Source of the DNA: Desulfobacteraceae bacterium
GTDB lineage: Bacteria; Desulfobacterota; Desulfobacteria; Desulfobacterales; Desulfobacteraceae
NCBI GenBank assembly: GCA_016743945.1
Contig: JADGFI010000012.1
Location: forward strand, 1-64,000
Reading direction: 5' to 3'
Length of the DNA stretch: 64,000 bases
Shown here: piece by piece, positions 9,503-18,200 of the stretch
Layout: every line of letters begins with the position of its first letter
How positions within the stretch are numbered: position 1 is the stretch's first letter
Made by a program: the position numbers and the translations under genes
Notes under the pieces: generated by a model
What the model was told of the DNA's origin: nothing
Seen by the model: the letters and a program-made list of their open reading frames with translations, nothing else
Databases searched by the model: none

Positions 9503-9539
9503 AGGGGCTTGGCCATGTTTATTTCAGGGTCAAGCCCCT
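9503..9539. repeat. inverted repeat downstream of the LolA-like gene
   Basis: AGGGGCTTG (9503-9511) pairs perfectly with CAAGCCCCT (9531-9539) across a 19-base loop. It lacks a following T-run on either strand, so it is not a clear terminator. The loop-proximal GGGTCAAGC resembles the GGGTCAGG arms of the repeats at 34217-34256 and 52988-53045. The surrounding 9381-9690 has no convincing gene. Confidence 0.4.
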
Positions 9540-9691
9540 GGCCCCATCTCTCCTTCCCGGTCCCCATAGGCAAAATAATTGGCAACGGTTAAATCATGGC
9601 CATTTTTTTTACCTATTTTGTCAATGACTTCCTTGGAAATGCCTGTAAAAAGCAGCGCATGATGTTGTGCTGTAAATATATCCCTATAAGT

Positions 9692-9800
9692 TTTTGGCAT
9701 TTTCGCTCCCATTTCAAAATTTTTATTATAGCTTTAATCGCATTTCTTATCAATTCGGTAGGTTCTGCTGAAGAAAAAATTGTCAGGATAGCCACGCCAG
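9692..9800 (+). pseudogene. possible N-terminal scrap of an exported protein
   Basis: The plus strand encodes a plausible signal peptide (FKIFIIALIAFLINSVGSA) followed by EEKIVRIATP, which looks like the first residues of a mature periplasmic solute-binding protein. There is no good start codon and the similarity stops where the antisense IS91-type transposase sequence begins (about 9801). It reads as a gene truncated at an insertion or deletion point. Only a signal-like stretch is seen, so this is weak. Confidence 0.3.
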
Positions 9801-10136
9801 GAGATACTCATGCCCACATTCTTCACAACGGATCCGGGTAAACCCCATATGAAGATCCCCACAGTCCAGGTATTTGTAAATTACAGTCATGACGTATGTC
9901 CGCCAGAAGCCCAGTCGGGATGCATACATGCCATCCCATACCTTCTCCAGTTCTTCAAAATGATTTTCAACACATTTGTAATATGCGCTTGCCTTGGGAT
10001 TATGAGGCTGGTAAATACCAAAATTATGTGTTTTTAGTAAAACGGGGCATGGTTTTCCAGGATGTATGGAATCTGGATCTGGAGTGCTTGAAGGGGTGCT
10101 GCATTCACTTTGTTTCAGACGATGGCCGGCTCTCAT
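9801..10136 (-). mobile_element. IS91-type transposase remnant (N-terminal zinc-binding part)
   Basis: The minus strand encodes the start of a Y2/IS91-type transposase: KTHNFGIYQPHNPKASAYYK, RLGFWRTYVMTVIYKYLDCG and CEECGHEYLLA, the beginning of the zinc-binding domain. In complete members the zinc-binding region continues with further Cys and a long catalytic domain; here coding similarity breaks after LLA at about 9801 and the frame stops at 9783. It is a dead fragment just downstream of the HoxU-like gene. C-terminal fragments of the same kind of transposase are found at 15357-15530 and 17986-18200. Confidence 0.7.
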
Positions 10137-10179
10137 TCCTTTTTGCGCCTATAACTTTTTCAGCGGCCTTCGTCCCAGG

Positions 10180-10854
10180 TCATAGCGGCCGGTCCGTCAA
10201 TGCCCCTGTGGGACAGGTATCAATGCAGGCCCTGCAGGATGAACACTGGCTGGCAATGGAAGTATCTTTTTGAAAATAACCGGCAGCAGTGTCAAAGCCC
10301 CTGCTGGCAAAGCTCAAGAATGCTTCGGGGTTGAGTTGGCCGCAGATCTCTATGCAGAGACCGCAAAGGACACAGCGGTCAGGATGGTAATCAAAAATTG
10401 GATGGCGGCTGTCAATACCATTGTTTTTGATCAGCCGCTCAAAGGGCTTAGAACCAAGTCCCATCCCCAGGAATTTGGTAATCTTTTGAAGTTCACATGA
10501 CAGGTTAGACGGACAATTTTTACAGTCCACATGGTGAACTGAAAGCAGCAGTTTCATGGCTGTTTTCTGCAAATTTCTCACCACCGGGGTATCTGTCCTG
10601 ACGATCATCTTGTTCTTAATAGAAAGGGTACAGGAGGTGACAGGGTCTTTTCCGTCAATTTCAACAAAACAAAGCCGGCATGAGGCAGAAGCAGAAGCGG
10701 GGGAAAAGGTTTTATGCCAGCAAAGATGGGGGATGTAAATACCTGCCGAAAGGCAGGCGGACAAAAGGCTTGTCCCTTCAGGGGCCTGTATGGTTTTTGT
10801 GTCAACCCTCAATTTTACCATGGTTTCTGTTAAATTTTTTTGTTCCGGTTCCAA
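10180..10854 (-). CDS. HoxU/NuoG-type iron-sulfur subunit
   Basis: 224 residues (a later start at the Met of MVKLRV, about residue 12, is possible). Cluster sites in order: a plant-type [2Fe-2S] domain with PHLC, SCRLC and SCT Cys; a His-Cys3 [4Fe-4S] site HHVDCKNCPSNLSC; and a 2[4Fe-4S] domain with CVLCGLCIEIC and CSSCRACIDTCP. This is the layout of HoxU and of the N-terminal part of NuoG and HydA. The catalytic part of NuoG or of [FeFe]-hydrogenase is absent and no H-cluster motifs exist nearby. It lies 46 bases downstream of the NuoF-like gene and should carry electrons between the flavoprotein and an unidentified partner, perhaps the AcsC-like protein. Confidence 0.85.
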   Translation of the reverse strand: MEPEQKNLTETMVKLRVDTKTIQAPEGTSLLSACLSAGIYIPHLCWHKTFSPASASASCRLCFVEIDGKDPVTSCTLSIKNKMIVRTDTPVVRNLQKTAMKLLLSVHHVDCKNCPSNLSCELQKITKFLGMGLGSKPFERLIKNNGIDSRHPIFDYHPDRCVLCGLCIEICGQLNPEAFLSFASRGFDTAAGYFQKDTSIASQCSSCRACIDTCPTGALTDRPL

Positions 10855-10900
10855 TTTTTGGTATCCTTTATCCTATGGTAACATGTTTTTTGTTATTTTT

Positions 10901-12832
10901 TTATGACGGTTCCGGTTCAACAACCGGGACCAGATGGGCAGGTGAAATTTTTTTAACTGCATCATAATCCGGGGGACAGGCCACCATGCATTCTCCGCAT
11001 TTAACGCATTTAACCTGATCAATCCCCTTTTTAAGCCCTTTGGTTGTGAATACCGCATCCACAGGGCAGCAGCCGATGCAGACATCACAGCCCCGGGCAC
11101 ATTTTTCCATATCAATATAAAATGCGGTCAGCTCACGGCAGCTGCCCGCAGGGCATCGCTTCTCTCTAATGTGGGCTTCGTATTCATCCCTGAAGAACTC
11201 AAGGGAGGTCAGAACCGGATTGGGAGCGGTCTTACCAAGCCCGCACAGGGACCCTTTTTTAACGGCTGTCCCTAAATTTTCTAGCTGTTCAAGATCCTTT
11301 TCTTCCCCCTTTCCCCGGGTGATCCGCTGGAGGATGTTCAGCATATGGCGGGTGCCGATGCGGCAAAATGTACATTTACCGCAGGATTCGTTCTGGGTAA
11401 AATCAAGAAAGTATCTTGCCACATCCACCATGCAGCTGTCCTCGTCCATGACAACAATCCCTCCGGATCCCATCATGGCCCCGGCCCGGTTCAAGGCATC
11501 AAAGTCCACAGGGGTATCCAGAAAATCCTTGGAAAGGCATCCGCCGGAGGGACCTCCTATCTGTACGGCCTTAAACTTTTTTTTGTCCGGGATTCCCCCG
11601 CAGATATCAAAGATCAGCTCTTTGAGGGTAACACCCATGGGAATTTCCACCAGTCCGGGATAGGTGACGTTGCCCACCACGGAGAAAACCGCGGTGCCTG
11701 GGCTGTGTGCTGTTCCTATGCTGCGAAACCACTTGCTCCCCTTTTCCATCAGACAAGGGATGGCTGCCAGGGTTTTGACGTTATTGATCACCGTGGGCAT
11801 ATTGTTGATTCCTTGTGTCACCGGATAGGGGGGACGGTGCCGGGGCATGGCCCTGTATCCTTCCACAGAGCGTATTAAAGAGGTTTCTTCTCCACATACA
11901 AAGGCCCCGGATCCCTGAAAGATTTCAATATCAAATGAAAAAGAACTGCCAAGGATGTTCTGTCCCAAAAGCCCCAGGCTCCGGGCCTGTTCTGCCGCCC
12001 GGGTGAGGATGCTCACGGCCAGGGGGTACTCGGCACGGATGTAGCAGAGACCGCGGGAGGCATTGATTGCCATGGCCGCGATGAGCATTCCCTCCAGAAC
12101 CTGATGGGGGTTGCTCTCAATAAGGGTCCGGTCCATATAGGCACCCGGATCCCCCTCATCTGCATTGCATACAATGATTTTGTCAGGTTCCAGGGATTCC
12201 ATTGCCAGACGCCATTTTTTGCCGGTGGGAAATCCTGCGCCCCCCCGTCCCCTTAACCCCGCTGCTTCAACGGTTTCAATAATGGCATGGGAGGGAAGGC
12301 CAAGGCAGTAGACCATTGTTTTATACCCTTTTTCTCCTATGTATTCCTGGATGGACTCCGGGTTAATCCGCCCGCATAGACGTGTAATGATGCGTTTTTC
12401 ACGCTTAAACCGGTTGATTTCCATTACCGAAGGAATCATTTCGTTTTCAACTGTGGCTCCCATGATATGTTCAAAGCAGGGATCCCCTGCTTCCAGAAAA
12501 GAGGTCACCAGCATTTTTGCTTTGCCCGGAGTCACCTCCGGGTATAGCAGGGGGGCAAATCCCGAAGTTGGATGGTCAATGATCACCCAGGGCTCTGCAT
12601 AACAATGTCCCATGCAGCCCACTGGATGGATATGGGCGTTGATATTGCAATTTTTCAGGGCATCTTCAAACGCCTTCCGGGTCTCAAGGGCCCCTGAAGC
12701 GATTCCACAGGTGGCCATGCCCATGTGAATCTTTGGCAAAGGGCTTTGGTCAAATGCGGCCTTTTTTTCCAGGGCTTTGTCTAAAATGGGCTGCCAGGCC
12801 GCCATAACTTTTGTTTTCTCATCTTCGGTCAT
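10901..12832 (-). CDS. NuoF/HndC-type NAD(P)-binding FMN iron-sulfur subunit
   Basis: 643-residue flavoprotein. In order: an N-terminal thioredoxin-like [2Fe-2S] domain (TCGIASG and GCMGHCYAEP); the NAD/FMN domain with GRGGAGFPTGKKWR and NADEGDPGAYMDR; a [4Fe-4S] site ESCGKCTFCRIGTRH with SLCGLG; and a C-terminal 2[4Fe-4S] domain whose first motif has one extra residue (CARGCDVCIGCCP) and whose second is CVKCGECMVACP. This is the HndC/HydB architecture of NADP-reducing or electron-bifurcating complexes. Its ATG overlaps the end of the NuoE-like gene by four bases, so the two are translationally coupled. Whether it uses NAD or NADP, and whether it bifurcates, cannot be told from the sequence. 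Confidence 0.92.
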   Translation of the reverse strand: MTEDEKTKVMAAWQPILDKALEKKAAFDQSPLPKIHMGMATCGIASGALETRKAFEDALKNCNINAHIHPVGCMGHCYAEPWVIIDHPTSGFAPLLYPEVTPGKAKMLVTSFLEAGDPCFEHIMGATVENEMIPSVMEINRFKREKRIITRLCGRINPESIQEYIGEKGYKTMVYCLGLPSHAIIETVEAAGLRGRGGAGFPTGKKWRLAMESLEPDKIIVCNADEGDPGAYMDRTLIESNPHQVLEGMLIAAMAINASRGLCYIRAEYPLAVSILTRAAEQARSLGLLGQNILGSSFSFDIEIFQGSGAFVCGEETSLIRSVEGYRAMPRHRPPYPVTQGINNMPTVINNVKTLAAIPCLMEKGSKWFRSIGTAHSPGTAVFSVVGNVTYPGLVEIPMGVTLKELIFDICGGIPDKKKFKAVQIGGPSGGCLSKDFLDTPVDFDALNRAGAMMGSGGIVVMDEDSCMVDVARYFLDFTQNESCGKCTFCRIGTRHMLNILQRITRGKGEEKDLEQLENLGTAVKKGSLCGLGKTAPNPVLTSLEFFRDEYEAHIREKRCPAGSCRELTAFYIDMEKCARGCDVCIGCCPVDAVFTTKGLKKGIDQVKCVKCGECMVACPPDYDAVKKISPAHLVPVVEPEPS

Positions 12833-13347
12833 TCTTTTGATGCCTTTGCTTTTTTTGCCTGTTTCATTTTTATCTGCAGCACCAGCCCTTCCACTTTACT
12901 GGGCGCCATGTGGCCGTGGGTATCCTCCCCTGTCATTGCCACGGGTGCCAGGGCACAGCAGCCCACACAGGCCACCCGTTCGATACTAAATTCCCTGTCC
13001 GGGGTTGTTTCTCCTTCCTGGATAGAAAGTTTTCTTTCAAAATTCTCCAGAATGATTTCACCGCCCTTTACATGACAGGCCGTTCCCATGCAGATTTTGA
13101 TCCGATGCTTTCCCGGGGGGGTGAACCGGAACTGATTATAAAAAGAGGCGACCCCATGGACCTGGGAAGGGGGAATGGAAAGGTGGGCAGCCACCATTAA
13201 AATTGCTTTGTCAGGCAGGTATCCCAGGGTTGTTTGGGCCAGTTGAAGCAGCAGGTTCATATAGTTGCGTTTTTTGGGAACCTGACAAATTTTTTCTTTT
13301 AAGATTTCGAGATTTTCCAGGTCTTCCTGGGTTAAAGAATGGTTCAT
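12829..13347 (-). CDS. NuoE/HndA-type [2Fe-2S] subunit
   Basis: 172 residues from ATG 13347, chosen over upstream in-frame starts because those lie inside the acsC-like gene. A helical N-terminus precedes the thioredoxin-like [2Fe-2S] domain with Cys pairs CMGTAC (C-x4-C) and CVGCC (C-x3-C), plus the family signature GVASFYNQFRF. The C-terminus is Lys-rich. It sits 28 bases after the AcsC-like gene and overlaps the NuoF-like gene, and should dock on the latter to form the flavoprotein module. Confidence 0.9.
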   Translation of the reverse strand: MNHSLTQEDLENLEILKEKICQVPKKRNYMNLLLQLAQTTLGYLPDKAILMVAAHLSIPPSQVHGVASFYNQFRFTPPGKHRIKICMGTACHVKGGEIILENFERKLSIQEGETTPDREFSIERVACVGCCALAPVAMTGEDTHGHMAPSKVEGLVLQIKMKQAKKAKASKE

Positions 13348-13375
13348 GATTATGCTTTCCGATTTTTCATCGTGT

Positions 13376-14761
13376 TTAGTTTCCAAGGGTTTTGGCAAAA
13401 TTTGGCAGGAATCCGGGCAGCAGGTCTGCTGTATCAGGCCCCACAACGATTTCCCAGCCGGGCAGTTCGTTTTCAAGTTTGCTCTGGAAAGAGGCATTTC
13501 TTGCACAGACCAGAAGTTTTCGATGGTCAACCCGTTCTTCTAGCCGGCAGTCCTTGATAAATTTGGCCGTGGTCCGGGCATTAAATTCCCCTTTGTGAGT
13601 ACTCCTGAGGCAATGGCTGCACCAACACATGATATCGGGTTCGCTGATTTGTTGGAAACAAAGGTAAACCGGGGTCTTTGATGCTTCAACAGCCAGGGAT
13701 AGATTGTAGTAGGTCAGTGCCCAGGATGATGCCAGAAGCACGGGGGCATTTCGATCTGGCATGCCGAGTTCCTCAACACCGGAGGGAACCATGGAGGGAT
13801 TTTCCGGGTCGTTAAAAATTTCCATACGCTGAAGAAGAAGGGGAAAAAGTGTTTCTCCCTGGATATCAGAGAGCACTATAATCCCAGCATATTTAGTAAT
13901 ATACATGGCGGCAATCAGTGTTTCCATAGCTGAATTTTGGGTCATTCCACAGGGAAAGGCAATTGTGGGAAAACCCAGGGGGGTAAATTTTTTCCACACC
14001 GCAGCCCGCCGGATATGGACTTGGTTTTCCAATGCCTGCTTTATGGTCCGGTTCCCTGAATCCAGAACCACCATTTCCACACCCGCCCGGGTCACCCTGG
14101 TGGAAATGTCAATTAATTCATTAAGGGTATCGGCTTTCACCGCCAGGGGGCAGTCATGGGTAACGGCGATATCTGCCATTTGTTGGTAATTGTCGGCAGT
14201 GGCAGCATAGATCAACGGTTTCAAAGAGTCGCAGCGGGCCAGGGCCAGGGAAACAGCCCCTGGATCCAAGGCCATTAAAATCAGGTGTGCGTCGCTGTTT
14301 TTTCTTATCTTTTCAACCAGGTCTGCAAATTTTTTTTTGTCCCCTGAAAGGTGTTGAACCGCCACAAGTTCAGCACGCATAAGCATTCCCATGCGATGAT
14401 AGCGAAGGCGGGCAAAGCGTGCCAACCGCCCGTCCACATCTGCTTGATCCATGGTATCGGATATTAAAACAGCAATGCCGATGGGATGATTGAATTTTTT
14501 TTCATGGCGGAACAAGGCGGATTCCCCGCCGGTCTTGAACGGCCTTTTTTCACTTCCCAGGATAACGGTTTTCATGGGCGGTGCATCCATTTTGGTAAGT
14601 TTGCCCTTGGCCTCATCTGTGATGTAGGGGCAGGTGGCCAGATCTATTTTTCCTGCGGCAAGGCTCATGGAAAAGGCAATACAAGTGGGCAGTCCGCATT
14701 CTCTGCAATTGGTTTTCGGCAAAAGTTTAAAAATATCCATTCCTGTTACAGCCATTTTCAC
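13376..14761 (-). CDS. acsC: AcsC-like corrinoid iron-sulfur protein large subunit
   Basis: 461 residues, close to the usual length of the gamma subunit of CODH/ACS (about 445-465). The N-terminal [4Fe-4S] domain is intact: NCRECGLPTC plus a fourth Cys in LATCP. A TIM-barrel domain follows (about residues 75-310). The C-terminal cobalamin domain ends in a recognisable LPGWEIVVGPDTADLLPGF. Two departures from my recollection of the family: an extra CWCSHC cluster near residue 375, and replacement of the conserved GLAARLSGE-like cobalamin loop by VCARNASFQSKLE. No acsD, acsE or acsAB is nearby; instead the gene heads an operon with a NuoE/NuoF/HoxU-type module. It lies behind a cobalamin riboswitch and terminator. 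It may be a specialised paralogue; the symbol is by family. Confidence 0.82.
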   Translation of the reverse strand: MKMAVTGMDIFKLLPKTNCRECGLPTCIAFSMSLAAGKIDLATCPYITDEAKGKLTKMDAPPMKTVILGSEKRPFKTGGESALFRHEKKFNHPIGIAVLISDTMDQADVDGRLARFARLRYHRMGMLMRAELVAVQHLSGDKKKFADLVEKIRKNSDAHLILMALDPGAVSLALARCDSLKPLIYAATADNYQQMADIAVTHDCPLAVKADTLNELIDISTRVTRAGVEMVVLDSGNRTIKQALENQVHIRRAAVWKKFTPLGFPTIAFPCGMTQNSAMETLIAAMYITKYAGIIVLSDIQGETLFPLLLQRMEIFNDPENPSMVPSGVEELGMPDRNAPVLLASSWALTYYNLSLAVEASKTPVYLCFQQISEPDIMCWCSHCLRSTHKGEFNARTTAKFIKDCRLEERVDHRKLLVCARNASFQSKLENELPGWEIVVGPDTADLLPGFLPNFAKTLGN

Positions 14762-14788
14762 GTCCTTAAGTTTTGGGCTGTTTATCCA

Positions 14789-14819
14789 AAAAAAAAATCC
14801 CGCAGCACAATGCTGCGGG
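14789..14819 (-). terminator. intrinsic terminator between riboswitch and acsC-like gene
   Basis: On the minus strand CCCGCAGCA-TTG-TGCTGCGGG (14819-14799) is followed by A and an uninterrupted run of ten T (14798-14789). It lies between the cobalamin riboswitch and the acsC-like start codon, so it is the likely switch that ends transcription when cobalamin is bound. Confidence 0.85.
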
Positions 14820-14974
14820 ATTACCGTTTTTTATCCCGTTCATAATAAACAAATAGTTTCTTGCGCTGGGTTAAATCCTGGCAAGCGCCCGGCAATCACC
14901 AGCAAAGATACTGTTATTTTTTTTAAACAAAAAGTCCCCAGCCCGAGGGCATTTTGTAAATTTTTTTTGCGCTA

Positions 14975-15160
14975 TTACAGGCAGGTCTTCTGACTTTCCT
15001 TACCCCTGGTTTTTTTAGCGGCCTTCCCATCCCTTTAAATCAGGGACAGTGGCAATGCCAAAAGAGGTTTCTTTCCAATGAAAGAACACGGATTACAGCG
15101 GCGGGTCCGTTCCCGATTTCCACGGGATTCCCTATCAAGTCCTTTTGGGACACCTGTTGC
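14975..15160 (-). promoter_or_regulatory. cobalamin riboswitch
   Basis: Read on the minus strand, the conserved blocks of the B12 element are present in order: a 5' P1 strand GCAACAGGTG, the block ACCCGCCGCTGTAATCCGTG (the B12-box core), GCCACTGTCCC, GGGATGGGAAGGCC, and the 3' end AGTCAGAAGACCTGCC that closes P1. The element is followed by a terminator and then the acsC-like gene, giving a complete off-switch. Binding to adenosyl- or another cobalamin form cannot be told apart by eye. Confidence 0.93.
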
Positions 15161-15356
15161 GATTATGATTAATTGTTTTACTATCGTTTGTCAATCATTA
15201 TACCAAAAATTTGGAACCCTTTTTTTTAGGCCGTTTTTGGGGTCATTTCTTCCCGGGTTTTTGCAACTTCCGTGCTTTCAATCTATTCGGATCATAGGAA
15301 TCGCTTTGAAATGAATAGTGGCATAAACGACAATGTAATGGGTGATATTGACATTT

Positions 15357-15530
15357 ATGAAAATAATCAGTTTTATTGAAGACCTTTCCATCATCGAAAA
15401 AATTCTGCGCCACCTATATTTTTGGGATATCCGCAGTCATGATCCGCCAGAAGCAAAACCTTTGCATATCCCTGAATTGGTTTACGACTATTCAGATTCC
15501 CCGATTACAGCTGTTGACTACTGGAGCTGA
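15357..15530 (+). mobile_element. IS91-type transposase C-terminal remnant (copy 1)
   Basis: The plus strand encodes MKIISFIEDLSIIEKILRHL, then YFWDIRSHDPP and a tail ending in VDYWS. This resembles the extreme C-terminus of IS91-type transposases, where a zinc-ribbon LLCPKCGGTM-like segment precedes MKIISFIE. The upstream transposase is missing. It faces a second copy of the same segment at 18043 in the same orientation, with the chemotaxis receptor gene in between. Confidence 0.6.
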
Positions 15531-15664
15531 TTTTTTCAAATTGAGTTGCAGGATTGACGGTGAGCTATCCTCAAAATCAGCCCCAATTCAATCTCTTCTC
15601 AAATTTTTCAATAAATTTTTCCCAAGCTGTTTCAACGCTTACGGTTTTAAGTTCAGAACCACAA

Positions 15665-15722
15665 AGAAAAAAAATTTTAAGCTGCTCCCTGATTGAGCCA
15701 TCCGGGTTCTCCAGGGAGCAGC
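15665..15722 (-). terminator. intrinsic terminator of the chemotaxis receptor gene
   Basis: GCTGCTCCCTG (15722-15712 on the minus strand) pairs with CAGGGAGCAGC (15691-15681) and is followed by TTAAAATTTTTTTTC. It starts ten bases after the stop codon of the receptor gene. Confidence 0.8.
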
Positions 15723-15731
15723 AAAGGCTTA

Positions 15732-17756
15732 CTATACTTTAAACTTGCCTGTGATGACCTTCAGCTGGGAAGCCATCTCATTCATGCTGCCGGCACTCGA
15801 ACCCACCTGGCCGCTGCCTTTGGAAATTTCTTTTGCCTCTGAATTGACTTGGGTAATATCCCTGGAGATCTCTTCGGCCACAGCCGAGCATTGATTTATG
15901 TTCTCGTTTACTTCAGATATTCCCTGGGAGACCTGATTGATATTTCCGGCTATTTCATTTGTGGCTGCTGACTGTTCCTCAACAGCAGCAGCAATATTTG
16001 TGACAATCTCATTCACCCCGTTGATCACAATTGTAATCTCATCAATATCTGTGACTGTAGTTGCGGTGGTCTCTTGAACCCCCTCGATCTGTGTTTTAAT
16101 ATCAAGGGTGGCCTTGGCTGTCTGTCGGGCAAGTTCCTTGATCTCCCCTGCCACAACGGCAAACCCCTTACCTGCTTCCCCGGCCCTTGCGGCCTCTATG
16201 GTTGCGTTCAGCGCCAGGAGATTGGTCTGTTCGGAAATATCATTGATCGCTTCAGTAACCTTGCCGATCACCTGGGTGGCTCTTCCAAGTTCCGACATCC
16301 TGGTGGAAGCATTTTCAGCCTTTTGCACGGCTTCATCAGAGATGGTCTTTGCATCTCCCGCATTTTTAGCAATTTCATTGATCGTTGATGTCATCTCCTC
16401 TGCAGCTGCAGCAACCACGTTTGTATTGGTGGAAGATTCCTCCATGGCTGCTGCCACATTGGTAAGGTTGGCCGTCATCTCTTCTGTTGCTGTTGCAACC
16501 GCATTTGCCCTCCCTGCCGTATCTTCAGCCCCTGAAGACATCTGGGTTGCAATGAGGGAAAGTCCGGTTGAGGATTCATGAACCGCCTTGGCATTATCGT
16601 CAATCTGTCGGATTATTCCCTGGAGTTTTTCAATAAAAGTATTGAACCAGGTTGAAAGCTCGCCAATCTCATCTTTGGTGTTTACTTCAAGCCTCATGGT
16701 CAGGTCCCCCTCGCCCTGGGCTATATCTTTGAGGCCTGCCACTGCCGTTTTAATGGGTCTAACAATGGAGCCGGATATGAAGAAAATGGCAAATCCTGCC
16801 ATTAAAACAGATACAACTCCTATGATGATGCATTCATAGGTGAGTTTCCGGGAACCTTCCAATACTTTTTTCATTGGGATTTCAACGGAAAAAGACCAGG
16901 AAGAATCGGTATCCCCCATGGCGACGGGGACAAATACCCTGTAAATATCTGTTTTCAGGAGTTCAGAATATTCTGACATGGTAAAGGTTTTTCCAGACTT
17001 TATGGCCTGTTTGGCTGCTGCAAGATTCTGGCTTGATCCGATATCCTCGTTGATTCTTTTCGGGTCAGGAGAGGCAACATATTTTCCGCTATTGGAAATA
17101 AGAGTGGCCAGGCCGGTATCAAAGGGTCTGATCTGTTTGACCATTTCTGTAAGATCGGTCAGCACAATATCAACTCCCACAACCCCGATGCATCTGCTGT
17201 TTGAAATTATTGGAACAGTTGCCGTGGTCATCAGGACATGGATGTCAGGATCTTCATAGGGGTCGACCAAAACCTCTTTTTTTAAATTTTTTGCCCTGGC
17301 ATAGTACACATCGGACATGGCATTTTGATATTTTTTCAGGTCAGTGGTGGGCTCAGATATGATTTCGCCCTTGCTTCTGTAAAACCAGGGGAAATAAAGA
17401 GTATCAAACATGGTATCCTGATCTATCATCACCCAGATGCCTGAAAAATCGGGGTGTTTTTCCAGTATGTTTTTCAAGGAAAGGTCAAACATTTTAGTTT
17501 CAGGCTTTAAACGGCTTTGAGAGATACCTTCATAGTTCTGGGCCAATACGCGTGCGGCACTTAGGGCCTTTTCAATCTTTGCCGTGACAACATTACTGTA
17601 GCGAAAGGCAAGGTGCTCGGTTTTTTCAAAGGCCTCTTTTTTTGCCATTGAATTTGCTTTGCTGCTTACCAAAATGATGGTTATAATAAACGCTGCAACC
17701 ACTACAGAACAGATTGACAGCAACATTTTGGAACGTAATTTAAACTTGGACAACAT
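15732..17756 (-). CDS. methyl-accepting chemotaxis protein (Cache sensor)
   Basis: 674-residue transmembrane chemoreceptor. An N-terminal membrane segment (about residues 12-32) is followed by a periplasmic double-Cache domain (about 40-290), with the typical [19 protein letters not shown] and [16 protein letters not shown] segments; a second membrane segment lies near 300-325, then a HAMP domain ([18 protein letters not shown]) and a signalling domain whose hairpin tip is [20 protein letters not shown]. The C-terminus has no CheB/CheR pentapeptide. No chemotaxis genes are adjacent; the gene stands alone with its own terminator, between two IS91-type transposase remnants, which suggests it moved in with such an element. 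The ligand is probably a small carboxylate or amino acid, a family-level guess. Confidence 0.93.
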   Translation of the reverse strand: MLSKFKLRSKMLLSICSVVVAAFIITIILVSSKANSMAKKEAFEKTEHLAFRYSNVVTAKIEKALSAARVLAQNYEGISQSRLKPETKMFDLSLKNILEKHPDFSGIWVMIDQDTMFDTLYFPWFYRSKGEIISEPTTDLKKYQNAMSDVYYARAKNLKKEVLVDPYEDPDIHVLMTTATVPIISNSRCIGVVGVDIVLTDLTEMVKQIRPFDTGLATLISNSGKYVASPDPKRINEDIGSSQNLAAAKQAIKSGKTFTMSEYSELLKTDIYRVFVPVAMGDTDSSWSFSVEIPMKKVLEGSRKLTYECIIIGVVSVLMAGFAIFFISGSIVRPIKTAVAGLKDIAQGEGDLTMRLEVNTKDEIGELSTWFNTFIEKLQGIIRQIDDNAKAVHESSTGLSLIATQMSSGAEDTAGRANAVATATEEMTANLTNVAAAMEESSTNTNVVAAAAEEMTSTINEIAKNAGDAKTISDEAVQKAENASTRMSELGRATQVIGKVTEAINDISEQTNLLALNATIEAARAGEAGKGFAVVAGEIKELARQTAKATLDIKTQIEGVQETTATTVTDIDEITIVINGVNEIVTNIAAAVEEQSAATNEIAGNINQVSQGISEVNENINQCSAVAEEISRDITQVNSEAKEISKGSGQVGSSAGSMNEMASQLKVITGKFKV

Positions 17757-17985
17757 GGAACAGACTCCTTTAAGATAAAAACAAGCCTAAATTTTCAAAA
17801 GCATATTTTCCGATTGATCTGGCAAGAAAAAACGATGTTTAAGAAGAAACATAGGTCTTTAGGTTATTGAAAAACAAATTCAGTTCAATTTATATGATAG
17901 CTTATCATCGTATTACTTTTATTTCGAAACCCGTTAAAATTAGTATTATCATACTATAAGGTCGGGTTTATAACAAATTAATTTT

Positions 17986-18200
17986 ATAATCCAGAAAGTG
18001 TATGAAGTTGCCCCGCTGCTCTGCCCAAAATGCCATGGCACCATGAAAATAATCCGTTTTATTGAAGAGTTTGCCATCATCAAAAAAACTATGCCATCTG
18101 GATCTTTTGGATATCCGCAACCATGATCTGCCAGTCCAACAACAATCTTATATTCGAATGAGTTTACGACTATTCAGAGTCTCAGATTCCGGTTTTTTTG
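17986..18200 (+). mobile_element. IS91-type transposase C-terminal remnant (copy 2)
   Basis: The plus strand reads LLCPKCHGTMKIIRFIEEFA, a zinc-ribbon knuckle followed by the IS91-type C-terminal helix, preceded by IIQKVYEVAP. A frame slip near 18087 gives CHLDLLDIRNHDLP in the next frame, matching copy 1 (RHLYFWDIRSHDPP). The fragment is clearly dead. With copy 1 it brackets the chemotaxis gene in direct orientation. Confidence 0.68.

Noticed and set aside
9530..9712. 60-codon minus-strand frame with MPKTYRDIFTAQHHALLF
   Set aside because: It reads somewhat like protein but has no ribosome-binding site or known family, overlaps a hairpin, and lies in a patch of debris.
10137..10179. UGA at the end of the HoxU-like gene as a second selenocysteine codon
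   Set aside because: The reading frame after it (PGTKAAEKVIGAK) has no Cys context or family similarity, and no SECIS-like hairpin was found.
10180..14761. Full CODH/ACS or [FeFe]-hydrogenase operon
   Set aside because: Only an AcsC-like protein and electron-input subunits are present; no H-cluster motifs, CODH, AcsB, AcsD or AcsE sequence can be seen.
15078..15314. Open frame on the plus strand over the riboswitch
   Set aside because: It lies over the conserved B12 element on the opposite strand and shows no protein family features.
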